NCBI RefSeq assembly: GCF_005239225.2
Contig: NC_133301.1
Coordinates: forward strand, 439,001-503,000
Direction of reading: 5' to 3'
DNA: 64,000 nt
Origin: Populus alba
Taxonomy: Eukaryota > Streptophyta > Magnoliopsida > Malpighiales > Salicaceae
Of the stretch, positions 9,403 to 20,362 are shown piece by piece; the stretch's first letter is position 1; each line of letters starts with the position of its first letter. Made by a program: the position numbers and the translations under genes. A model generated the notes under the pieces. That model saw only the letters and a program-made list of their open reading frames with translations. It was not told the origin of the DNA and made no database searches.

Positions 9403-12358
9403 ATATGTTGAATCCATATGGAGACAAAAGGCTGAAAGTGGCAAGATTTCTGACTCAGATCGACACAGGCTATATGAGCTAAAAGGAATGCAATGGAAAC
9501 TCTGTAGATATGTTGAATCCATATGGAGACAAAAGGCAAGACAGTCTTGGTTCAAGCTGGGGGACAGAAACACTCGGTTCTTTCACATTTCAGCAAAAGT
9601 TAGGGGTTGCAAAAACTATATTCGTCAGCTCACATACAACGGGAAGATTCTCTCCGGTCCAAATGAAATCAAAGAAGGAGCCAAAGCATATTTCTCAAAC
9701 ATCTACTCTGAATCTTTGATTACAAGACCCACGGTGGGCAGTGCAGACTTTATGAAGCTCACTGAAAACCAAGCCGCCTGGCTTGAAAGTGAGGTTACTA
9801 TAGAAGAGGTGCAGCTGGCCATATTCAGTAGTGAAGGCTCTAAAGCCCCAGGTCCTGATGGGTTCAACTTCAATTTTATAAAGAAATTCTGGGAGCTAAT
9901 GCAACATGACTTGTTTACAATGGTTCTTGAATTCTTCAGGAGAGGCTACCTTCCTAAAGGTATTAACACTGCTTATATTGCTTTAATTCCAAAAGTTACC
10001 GGCAGCTCCTCTTTTAATGACTATAGACCTATTAGTTTATTAAATGGGCTATATAAAATTATTGCTAAGATTCTCGCCACTAGACTAAAAGCAGTTATGC
10101 AGAGTGTGGTTAGTCCCTCCCAGTCAGCTTTCATTGCTGGCAGAAATATTCTGGACTCAGTCCTTATTGCTAATGAAATGCTGGATTCCATGAAATCTCG
10201 AAGCTGTCAAGGGTTCCTTCTCAAACTTGATTTCAGAAAAGCTTTTGATACTGTGTCTTGGTCCTATCTTAATGATGTTATGGGTTACATGAATTTTGGT
10301 GCTCGTTGGAGGAAATGGATTATGGCTTGTGTCTCGTCTGCAAGACTATCTGTTTTAATCAATGGTTCCCCTTCTTCTGAGTTTACAGCATCTTGTGGTC
10401 TGCGGCAGGGGGATCCCCTCTCCCCTTTTCTCTTTTGTTTGGCAGCTGAAGGCATATCAGTTCTCATCAGCAGGAGCCTAAAAATAGGTGCTTTGTATGG
10501 TGTGGAATCTGCAGGAACAACATATATTCATCATCTGCAATTTGCAGATGACACTCTTCTCTTCCTTCCAAATGATCTTCAATGTTTGCTAAATACCAAG
10601 AGAATGTTACGTTGGTTTAGCTTATGCTCAGGGCTTACTGTTAACTTCCATAAGAGTAGTTTGGTGGGGTGGGGGTGGATGAGATATATGCTGAAGGGAT
10701 TTCTGGTGTTCTCAAGTGTAGATGTGATACTCTCCCTATCAAATACTTGGGGCTTCCTCTAGGTGCTAATCCCAAAAGGATTTCCACATGGAAACCTGTT
10801 CTCTCTCAAATTAGAGGACGACTCAACTCTTGGAAGGGGCGGTTATTATCCCTGGCGGGGAGAACAATTTTGATTAAAAGTGTAATCTCTGCCATTCCTC
10901 TCTATTACATGTCTATTTTCTGCATTCCAAAGACAGTGGCACGCAAGATCACATCCATGCAGGCTCGGTTTTTGTGGGTGGGAGTGTTGATAACAGGAAA
11001 ATTCATCGGCTTGCTTGGGATACAGTGACAAAAGAAAAGAAAATGGGTGGTCTAGGCGTTGGGAATATTTCAGCAAAGAACAAAGCTCTCCTCTTCAAGT
11101 GGATTTGGAAATTAGGAAGTAATGATAAAGCTAGTTGGGCAGATTTTATTAAAGCAAAATACAGACCTCAGTTTATAAATGGGATGCCCACGTTCAAGAA
11201 AAAACTTTCAGGGATTTGGCGAGGAATCAGCTCTACTATTACTAGCTTGGATCTTGATAGCTCTCTTATTCGAGCTGCTTGTACTCTTAAAATGGGTAAT
11301 GGTAATCATGTTAAATTTTGGTTAGATACTTGGTTGACTGGCTTTTGCTTAGCTAATTCTTACCCGACCCTCTTCCACCTATCCTCCTCCAAATCAGGGT
11401 TTGTTAGTCAGATGGGATACTGGTTAGAGGATACTTGGTATTGGAATCTGAAATGGAGAAGGCCCCTCAAAGCTAGTGAGACCCTGATGGTTCAAAGCTT
11501 AATGTCTGATCTTAATCTTGCAGCTATTCATCGATTGAAAGAAGACAGGTTGATTTGGGAATGGGGGAAAGACGGAGATTATACTGTTAATTCTTGTATG
11601 CTTGCCCTTGAAAGAATCAGGTATGCTGGTTCTCCTACTTATGTCACAAATGTATGGAAATCCATTTGCCCTCCAAAAACAGAAATGACTTTATGGCTAG
11701 CCTTAAATGAAGGCCTTTGCACAAGAGCGTTCCTGGTGAAGAAGCATGTTCTAAGCCCTCAGGAGGACAAGTGTCCTTTTTGTGAGCAACATTCAGAATC
11801 TGTATCCCACATCCTCTTGCATTGCCAAGTGGTTTGGAAACTATGGAACAAAATTGTAGATTGGAGAGGTTTGAGTTGGGTAATGCCTTATGGCCTTGAC
11901 GACCTTCAATGTCAATGGCTGGGTCTTTTGCAGGGCAATCACTGTAAGTTTGAAAGAACTGTTTGGGGGGGCTTTATGTTTAACATTGTCTGGACTATAT
12001 GGAATGCTAGGAACAACTTGATATTTGAGGATCAAAAGCCAATATGGGAAGATATCCTATGGCTTTTGTTTTACTTTGCTGCAGGATGGATCAGGAATCT
12101 CAACTCTTCCTTTTGGTATACTGGTGCCGATCTATACAAGAATCATGAATGCATTTCGGCATGGTCTGCTTAATTTCTGATTTAGTGTGGGTTTGTTTTT
12201 GCTTGGACTAATAGTAGGGTTATAGGTTTTCTTGTATTCTTTTATTGTATGTAGGTGGATGCCTAGGCTACAATCTATGTAGCTAAAGCTATAGCCCTGC
12301 TCGCACTGTTTATTCTTTCTTTTTTATATTATATCTATTCTCGATTTCAATAAAAAAA
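9403..12358 (+). mobile_element. 5'-truncated L1-type LINE inserted in the Ogre-like element
   Basis: About 2.96 kb flanked by a 16-bp direct repeat (9387-9402, 12359-12374) and ending in a short A run, as expected for target-primed reverse transcription. It holds the C-terminal part of a LINE ORF2 in the same orientation as the host element. The 5' end carries a duplicated 33-bp segment (9400-9432 and 9505-9537). Removing the insertion and one repeat brings ORF1 within about 340 bp of gag. Confidence 0.92.
9404..12173 (+). pseudogene. LINE ORF2 fragment: RT and zf-RVT, two frameshifts
   Basis: Three overlapping frames make one broken ORF2. The first frame (to about 10,675) begins in the linker before RT (SWFKLGDRNTRFFH), then has RT motifs SKAPGPDG, YRPISLLN, LDFRKAFDTVSW, GLRQGDPLSPFLF and the catalytic FADDTLLF. 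The second frame (about 10,669-10,975) continues with YLGLPLG and the RT thumb. The third (about 10,974-12,173) has the zinc-binding RT tail, with CPFC and HILLHC near 11,777-11,825. Both shifts behave as loss of one G in a G-rich run. The endonuclease domain is absent, lost with the 5' truncation. Confidence 0.88.
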
Positions 12359-12418
12359 AACAGGTGAAATATAGGTCCCCAACTTAAACGTATTCATAAT
12401 ACTCGTTCACGAAAGAAA

Positions 12419-15400
12419 ATGGAAAATGAGGAGAGAAATCAACTAGAAATTCAACACCAAAGAGAGCTGGTTCAACACCAAAGAGAGCTGGAAAGCCTGA
12501 AAGAGGATGTAGCAAGGCTTACCAGCTTGCTTGAACAGGCTTTGAGGCCTAGAGTTGGAGAAGGGACATCCTCTCAACAAACATTTACACCTCCGCCTCC
12601 TGTTGTTCCACCATTTGAGCCTCAACATACTGCTCCTTTCGCACATACTCAATCAGCACATCCAATGAGAGTCCCCCATACTGTGTTGATAGAAGAAGAA
12701 CCTCAAAGGAACAATATCATAGAGGAAAATGGTCAGGAAAAACTAGCTGCTTTAGAAGAAAGAATGAAGGCAATAGAGGGGAAGGGTTTGTATGATCCGG
12801 TAAAGGTTGCTGAAATGTGTTTAGTGCCTAATGTGGTTATTCCCAGAAAATTCAGAGTTCCAGAATTTGTTAAATATACTGGAACTCAATGCCCAATCAC
12901 CCATCTTAAAGCATACTGTAATAAGATGGCTGAAGTAGTCCATGATGAGAAGTTATTGATCCATTTCTTTCAAGATAGTTTAAGTGATGCTGCTCTTGCT
13001 TGGTATATGCGTTTGGATAATACCAAGATTAAAGGATGGAAGGATTTAGCTGAAGCTTTTATTAGACAGTATAAGTTCAACATGGACATTGCCCCAGATA
13101 GATCAAGTCTGCAAGCCATGGAAAAAGGCAATAAGGAGTCTGTAAGAGAATATGCCCAAAGGTGGCGTGAATCAGCCGCGCAAGTAAATCCTCCATTGTC
13201 GGAAAGGGAGATGACTGGTTTATTTTCCAACACTTTCAAAGCCCCGTACTTTGAATACTTGGTAGGTAGTGCTGCACAAAATTTCTCTGATTTGGTTGTT
13301 ATAGCTGAAAGGATCGAACAAGCTGTTCGGACGGGTAGGATCGTGGATCCTACTGAAAAAAGAGGTTTTATTGGAAAAAGAAAAGAAGCGGAAGTTCACA
13401 ATGTTGAAAGGGAAAGTAGAGGGAAGAACACTTACCAAGATAATTATAGCTCCAAAAGTATTACACCTACCCCCTCTATATCCAATATAAAATTCTCCTC
13501 ACCTACAAACACCCAAAATAACCCAATAAACAACCAAACCGATAATGCCTACCGCCCGAGAAGAAATTTTCCAATAGATCAAGTGCAACTTCCACCATTA
13601 CCCATGTCTCTTACTGAAATGCACCAAAGATTGCTTAGTATTGGTCAGGTAGCACCTGTTCCCTTAGAACCTTTACAACCACCATTTCCCTTTTGGTATA
13701 AACCCGATCAAAAATGTGAATACCATGCTGGTGCTGTTGGTCATCATATTGATGGATGTGTTGCATTCAAAAGAAAAATCCTTCAACTCATCAAAGCTGG
13801 GTGGATTTCTTTTGATGAGTCTCCAAATGTGAATTTTAACCCTCTACCAAATCACGCTTCTGGAGGTGGGGGAGTTAATAGCTTGGAGATAGGAAAGGGA
13901 GGTACAACACCTTTAAGGGTGACTATGGATAGATTGTATGGGATGTTAAGGCAAACAGATTATCTAAAGACACCAATCAAAATACAATCTGTAGGGAATG
14001 CGAATGAATATTGTGAATATCATCAGCAGTTTGGGCATGATATTGACTCGTGCGAGGAGTTTCATTTGGAGGTAGAAAATATGATGGCGTTGGGAATGTT
14101 AAGATTGATGAAACCCAAAGAAGATGAGTTAGTAGGAACAATGACTGGTTGTAACAAAAAAGTAGAAGTTTGTAGATACATACCAACTGAAAGGGGTCCG
14201 CCAAAAATGATCCTAACAAAGCCTACAAACATTGTTAGCGGAAGCTATAATGCCCAACCCTATAATTATGGTTATTCCTTTCACAGCACAAAGCCTGCCC
14301 CTGTTTTCCATGCGGAAGTAGGAGGACTCACTCGGAGTGGGAGATGTTTTACTCCTGAAGAGTTGGAAAACCATAGAAAAGCCAAAGGAAAGGATACGGC
14401 GGAATTGACAAGGACAGATGAGGTTAATAAACCAGTAAGTGATGAAGAGGCTAATGAATTTCTGAAATTGATGAAGCACAGCGAATATAGTGTGGTTGAT
14501 CAGCTAAAGAAAACACCCGCTAGGATTTCTTTGTTGTCATTAATATTAAGTTCAGAATTGCATAGGAACTCCCTTCAGAAGGTTCTTAATGAAGCATATG
14601 TTCCTCAGGATATCACACAAGATTCCATAGGACATTTGGTGGGTCGGATTCAAGCCACCAATTACCTTTATTTTACCGATGATGAGCTGGATCATGAAGG
14701 AACCGGTCATAATAAACCATTGCATATCACGGTAAAATGCAAAGATTGTGTGATTGCTAAGGTGCTTATAGATAATGGTTATGCTCTTAATGTATTGCCA
14801 AAACATGTACTCGATAAAATGCTAGTTGATGCTTCTCATATGAAGCCAAGTACCATGACTGCCAGGGCATATGATGGGTCATCTAGACCAATCATTGGGA
14901 GTATTGATGTTGAACTAATCATTGGCCCACAACCATTTCAAGTCACATTACAAGTAATAGACATTCATCCTTCATATAGCATTTTACTGGGGAGACCTTG
15001 GATCCATGCAGCCCGAGCTGTCGCATCTTCTTTACATCAACGGGTCAAGTTTATCATCAATGGGAATTTGGTGACTGTGAGAGCTGAGGAAACTTTATCA
15101 ATGATAAAAAATGTCTCGATCCCTTACATAGAAACTGAAGAAAGTAAGGATGAAAATCTGCATGCATTTGAAGTTGTAAATGCTGAATGGGTACCAGAAA
15201 ATACGGTGCGGCGAAAGCCAGAAATTTCCGAAGCAGCAAAAATGGCTGCTAAATACTTCTTAAAGCGTGGATTGCCATTTCAATATGACCATACTACCGG
15301 AATGCCTGAGAGGATTAATGTGATAAAAATGAAGTGCGCAGATCAAAGGTTTGGCTTAGGGTTTAAGCCTGGAAAAGCAGATTTCAAAAGAGCAGCTGAA

Positions 15401-15745
15401 ATTAGAAGAGAAAAGAGAATAGCCCGGATTGAGAGAAGAGAACCAGATGAAGACCGAATAGAGATCCCACCAATCCATGTAACATTCCCAAGATCTGCAT
15501 ATGTGATAAAAACAGAGGATTATGAGGGGGAACTAAGAAAAGAATTCAATGATGCTACTATTAATTATCTTGAATACGTCGGTGAACAAGATTTAAAGGA
15601 AGAGGATAATGCTCATGAACAGTTTCCCCAGCTGACTATTGGTGTCTTGGAAGATGACTCATCAGAATTCGTGAGGAAATTGGCCGAGGGAGAAGATTTA
15701 GCAAATTGGGAAATTCAAAAAGTCCCGATTGTTTTCAAAAAGTAA
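12419..15745 (+). CDS. Retrotransposon gag-pro polyprotein
   Basis: 1108 residues. N-terminal coiled coil (about 1-45), proline-rich linker, then a gag core at about 125-310 (LKAYCNKMAE, ALAWY, FIRQYKFN, REYAQRWRE). Two zinc-knuckle-like motifs of C-x2-H type follow: CEYHAGAVGHHIDGC and CEYHQQFGHDIDSC. The aspartic protease lies at about 760-870, with the active site in VLIDNGYALNVLP and a downstream ILLGRPWIH. The ATG at 12419 is the first in frame. The stop TAA (15743-15745) lies inside a candidate 5' splice site, so spliced RNA would continue into pol. Confidence 0.9.
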   Translation: MENEERNQLEIQHQRELVQHQRELESLKEDVARLTSLLEQALRPRVGEGTSSQQTFTPPPPVVPPFEPQHTAPFAHTQSAHPMRVPHTVLIEEEPQRNNIIEENGQEKLAALEERMKAIEGKGLYDPVKVAEMCLVPNVVIPRKFRVPEFVKYTGTQCPITHLKAYCNKMAEVVHDEKLLIHFFQDSLSDAALAWYMRLDNTKIKGWKDLAEAFIRQYKFNMDIAPDRSSLQAMEKGNKESVREYAQRWRESAAQVNPPLSEREMTGLFSNTFKAPYFEYLVGSAAQNFSDLVVIAERIEQAVRTGRIVDPTEKRGFIGKRKEAEVHNVERESRGKNTYQDNYSSKSITPTPSISNIKFSSPTNTQNNPINNQTDNAYRPRRNFPIDQVQLPPLPMSLTEMHQRLLSIGQVAPVPLEPLQPPFPFWYKPDQKCEYHAGAVGHHIDGCVAFKRKILQLIKAGWISFDESPNVNFNPLPNHASGGGGVNSLEIGKGGTTPLRVTMDRLYGMLRQTDYLKTPIKIQSVGNANEYCEYHQQFGHDIDSCEEFHLEVENMMALGMLRLMKPKEDELVGTMTGCNKKVEVCRYIPTERGPPKMILTKPTNIVSGSYNAQPYNYGYSFHSTKPAPVFHAEVGGLTRSGRCFTPEELENHRKAKGKDTAELTRTDEVNKPVSDEEANEFLKLMKHSEYSVVDQLKKTPARISLLSLILSSELHRNSLQKVLNEAYVPQDITQDSIGHLVGRIQATNYLYFTDDELDHEGTGHNKPLHITVKCKDCVIAKVLIDNGYALNVLPKHVLDKMLVDASHMKPSTMTARAYDGSSRPIIGSIDVELIIGPQPFQVTLQVIDIHPSYSILLGRPWIHAARAVASSLHQRVKFIINGNLVTVRAEETLSMIKNVSIPYIETEESKDENLHAFEVVNAEWVPENTVRRKPEISEAAKMAAKYFLKRGLPFQYDHTTGMPERINVIKMKCADQRFGLGFKPGKADFKRAAEIRREKRIARIERREPDEDRIEIPPIHVTFPRSAYVIKTEDYEGELRKEFNDATINYLEYVGEQDLKEEDNAHEQFPQLTIGVLEDDSSEFVRKLAEGEDLANWEIQKVPIVFKK

Positions 15746-15980
15746 TGTTTTGATTGCTTATTCGTTGTTTTTCATTTTTTGTATTGTTTGAATAATTGTG
15801 CCTTGCCAAATCATCATGGCTCAAGAGATCGGCAATAAGGTTTTGTGGTTGAGCCTTTCTATCCTTTAAGTTTCAATGAGATCATGCATATTTTCTTTCA
15901 ATCGTGTTTTTTTTCCCTCTGTTCATTTATTTACTTTCCCAGAACTATACACTCATAACCAAAACACTTTCCGCTTTCAG
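15742..15980 (+). other. Candidate intron between protease and RT
   Basis: 239 nt with GTAATG at the donor, a T-rich stretch and CTTTCAG at the acceptor. Removing it deletes the gag-pro stop and joins the two frames without a shift: two bases of a Lys codon before it are completed by the first base after it. The downstream pol frame has no natural ATG near its start, which supports splicing. An intron at this place is a known hallmark of Ogre elements. Splicing itself is not shown by the sequence. Confidence 0.78.
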
Positions 15981-18900
15981 GGAATCTGAAAGCGGATCAT
16001 TGTACACCCCCACAACTGATTGCACTGTGGATAATTGGCCTAACTTTGATGAAACTATAATTGCCATGGATGAGGAAGAATTTGGTGAGGAGGATATTCA
16101 TGAATTCGCAAAGTTAACGGAACAATCTGATCGCACATGGAAACCTGCAAAAGAAGAACTAGAACTGATAAATGTGGGCACATTACATAATAAAAGAGAG
16201 TTGAAAATAGGGAAGCTAATCTCTGCTGACGTTAGAAGTGAATTGATTGCTCTTTTACAAGAATACATTGATGTTTTTGCCTGGTCATACGCTGATATGC
16301 CTGGTCTGGATACTGATATTGTGGTACATAAACTACCTTTGATAGAAGGTTGTAAGCCGGTTAAGCAAAAGTTGAGGAGGACAAGGCCGGATATACTAAT
16401 CAAAGTGAAAGAAGAGATAACAAAACAGTGGGATGCTGGATTCTTGGAAGTAGTTGATTATTCTCAATGGGTGTCCAATATCGTAGTAGTACCCAAGAAA
16501 GACAACAAAATCAGGGTATGTGTGGATTTCCGAGATTTGAATAAGGCAAGCCCGAAGGATAATTTTCCTTTACCCCACATAGATGTATTAGTAGATAATG
16601 CTGCTAAGAGTTATACTTACTCTTTTATGGATGGTTTCTCTGGGTATAATCAGATTAAAATGGCCGAGCAAGACAAGAAAAAAACAACATTTGTTACCCC
16701 GTGGGGAACATATTGCTATAAAGTTATGCCATTTGGACTGAAAAATGCTGGGGCAACTTATCAAAGAGCAATGGTGACACTATTTCATGATATGATGCAT
16801 AAAGAAATTGAGGTCTATGTGGATGATATGATTGCTAAGTCTAAGGATGAGGAAAACCATATCCCAGCTCTGAAGAAGTTATTTGAAAGGCTGAGAAAAT
16901 ATCAATTAAAGCTAAACCCTGCAAAATGCACATTTGGGGTGAAGTCTGGGAAGTTATTGGGATTTATGGTGAGCAATAATGGCATAGAAGTAGATCCTGA
17001 TAAAGTGAAGGCCATACAAGCTATGTCAGCTCCTAAAACTGAGAAAGAGGTTCGAGGATTTTTAGGACGTTTAAATTACATTGCTCGATTTATTTCACAG
17101 CTTACAGTCACTTGTGAACCAATCTTTCGATTACTTCGAAAGAGAAACCCCGGAGTATGGGATGAGGACTGTCAAGAAGCCTTTGATAAGATTAAACAAT
17201 ATTTGCAGAAACCACCTCTATTGGTGCCACCGATGCCGGGAAAGCCTCTCATTTTGTATTTAACAGTGACTGAATCAGCAATGGGCTGTGTGCTTGGCCA
17301 ACATGATGAGTCTGGGAGAAAGGAGCAAGCCATCTACTACCTGAGTAAGAAATTCACTGAGTGTGAATCTCGTTATAGCATGATTGAGAAGTTGTGTTGT
17401 GGTTTGGTTTGGAGTGCGAAAAGGCTCCGACAGTATATGCTATACTATACCACTTGGTTAATTTCAAAGGTAGATCCTATCAAATATATCTTTGAAAAAC
17501 CATACATGTCAAATAGGCTCGCCAGATGGCAAGTGTTGTTGGCTGAATATGATATCATTTACAAGACAAGAAAATCTGTGAAAGGAAGTGCAATCGCAGA
17601 TCATTTAGCTGATAATGCTATTGAAGACTATGAGCCATTAAATTTTGACTTCCCTGATGAAGATGTGCTGGTAATAGAAGGTGATTGGTGGACCATGTAC
17701 TTTGATGGTGCGGTGAATATATCTGGTAATGGAGCTGGTGCTGTAATAATTTCTCCAGAAGGAAAACAATATCCTATATCCATTAAGTTGCAGTTCAATT
17801 GCACAAACAACACAGCTGAATATGAGGCTTGTATTCATGGATTGGAAGCTGCATTAGAGTTAAAGATAAGGAAATTAGAGGTATATGGAGACTCTATGTT
17901 GATAATCTGCCAGATAAAGGGGGAATGGCAGACAAAAGATGAGAAATTGAAACCATATCAAGAATATCTCTCCAAATTGGCTAAAGACTTTGAAGAGATA
18001 GAGTTCAATCATTTAGGAAGGGATAAGAATCAGTTTGCAGATGCTTTAGCAACCTTAGCCTCCATGGCCACAATTGATTGCGGTATCAGAGTACATCCTA
18101 TAGGCATTGATATCAGAAGTTCTCCTGCTCATTGTTGTTTAGTAGAAGAAGAAGTGGATGGAAGTCCTTGGTATGCAGATATAAAAAGATTCATCCAATA
18201 TCGGGAATATCCTTTTGAAGCTTCAAAAACAGATAAGAAGACTCTGAGAAGAATGGCAATGGAATACTTTATAGATGGAGAAATCTTATACAAAAGGTCA
18301 TTTGATGGGACTCTACTAAGATGTCTAGACAGATCAAAAGCCAATAAAGCCTTGTATGAAGTGTATGGAGGAATTTGCACCACCCATGCAAATGGACACA
18401 TGATGGCGAGACAAATGCAAAGAGCTGGGTATTTTTGGTTGACCATAGAGAAGGATTGTATAGAATTTGTCCGAAAATGTCATAAATGTCAGGTGTATAG
18501 CGACAAAATCAATGCACCCCCATTGCCCTTATTCAATATGGTGTCACCTTGGCCATTCGCGATGTGGGGAATAGATGTGATTGGGCCTATTAATCCAAAA
18601 GCTAGTAATGGGCATCGGTTTATCTTGGTTGCAATTGATTACTTTACAAAGTGGGTAGAGGCCTGCTCATATGCTAATGTGACTCAGAAGGTGGTCAAGC
18701 GATTCATTGAGAGAGACCTGATTTGTAGGTATGGTCTGCCAGAAAGGATAGTAACCGATAACGCCAAGAACTTCAATGGGAAGATGATTGTGGAATTATG
18801 CACGAAATGGAAAATCAAGCATTCCAATTCATCACCTTACAGACCAAAGATGAATGGTGCTGTTGAAGCTGCTAACAAGAACATAAAGAAGATTGTCCAG

Positions 18901-19416
18901 AAAATGGTGGTTACTTACAAAGATTGGCAGGAATGGCTGCCTTATGCTCTACATGCATATCGAACAGCAATAAGGACGTCAACTGGGGCTACACCTTATT
19001 CACTAGTTTACGGAATGGAGGCAGTGATGCCCTTGGAAGTAGAGATTCCTTCTCTAAGGGTCCTAATGGAGTCTGAGCTAGAAGAGGCTAAATGGGCTGA
19101 GATACGATATGAACAGTTAAATATGATGAGTGAGAAGAGATTAGCGGCGATTTGTCACCACCAACTGTATCAAAACAGGATAGCAAGAGCATATGACAGA
19201 AAAGTTCGATCAAGAGAGTTTAAAGAAGGAGATCTTGTATTGAGAAAAATCTTATTACTACCTAGTGAGAACCACAGCAAATGGGCACCCAATTATGAAG
19301 GTCCTTATGTAGTAAAGAAGGCATTTTCCGTAGGAGCATTGATATTAACAGGAATGGATGGAGAAGATTTGAGTAGGCCAGTGAATTCTGATTCTGTAAA
19401 GAAATATTATCCATGA
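15981..19416 (+). CDS. Retrotransposon pol: RT, two RNase H domains, integrase
   Basis: About 1144 residues after the intron. The RT motifs are VPKKDNKIRVCVDFRDLN, the fingers/palm segment and the catalytic YVDD near 16,815. A first RNase H region (about 17,225-17,610) reads LYLTVTESAMG where a catalytic Asp is usual. A second, complete-looking RNase H follows (about 17,695-18,065: MYFDGAV, NNTAEYEA, VYGDS). Integrase (about 18,370-18,920) has the HANGH and CHKCQ zinc residues and the D,D-E core in WGIDVIGP, VTDNAKNF and GAVEAANKN. No chromodomain is seen. The frame is fully open, so the enzyme set may be functional. Confidence 0.92.
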
Positions 19417-20053
19417 TTGTTGAGTCATTGATGACTGTATAAGTTCTCATCAAATCAATAAAAGTTTGGCCAAGAAATTCACTTTGCATATCTTTTCTCT
19501 CTCTCATAAATGTTATTGATTTCAAAGAATCAATAAATACACCCTTGAAGCCTCGCATAATCTCATAGATTCCATTCATTACTTTTACTAAAATCAGTTT
19601 CACTGATGGAATTTTGAAAAAAATTGATCTGGTATTTTGATTTCGAAAATGGTTTGATGTTTATTAAAAAAAAAAAAAATGATATTTTTGACATTCTACT
19701 TGCAGAATGACAAGTGAATCAAACAACTCCTTCATAGAGGTGACCAAACTAAAAAAGGAAAAGAAAAAATACCCTTACCCCATGACTCTTGAATACTGTG
19801 TTTTTAAATGTATGAATAATGGTATGTAGTGAACTGGTTGCTCATAACTCATGAAAGACATCTTTGCAAAGAATAAACCATCACATTATACGAGGTCAAA
19901 GTTTATTGATCATAGCCACTTGCGCTTGAAATGAGGAAAGGCCATCTTTGTTATTCCTTTCACATTCTAAAAATAAGTACATCCCTTGCAAACCCTTTTT
20001 GAGCCTGAATAATTTCATAAGAAAAATCCCGACTAAGATCACACCCTACACTG
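19417..20053 (+). other. Start of the 3' non-coding tail of the Ogre-like element
   Basis: About 640 bp after the pol stop without a convincing gene on either strand. It includes an A run near 19,665-19,679. Confidence 0.6.
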
Positions 20054-20362
20054 GGGGCAAGTGAAATTTCAATGATCAAGAAAGAGGATAAAGCCGCGAG
20101 AGAGGCAAAAAGCAAAAGAGCCCAAGAAACTCCAATACTAGGGGGCATGCCCAAATCACAAGAAAAAGTGATAACCAAGATAAAATGAGTATGCTCTAGC
20201 AAAGCAAGGGGCAAGTGAAATTTCGACGATCAAGAAGGAGGATAAAGCCGTGAGAAAGCCAAAAGGCAAAAGAGCCCAAGAAACTCCAATACTAGGGGGC
20301 ATGCCCAGATCACAAGAAAAAGTGATAACCAAGATAAAATGAGTATGCTCTAGCAAAGCAAT
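20054..20362 (+). repeat. Two tandem copies of a 154-bp unit
   Basis: Copies at 20054-20207 and 20208-20362 are nearly identical and start GGGGCAAGTGAAATTTC. Each contains a GGGGGCATGCCC stretch. They lie in the non-coding tail. Confidence 0.88.
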
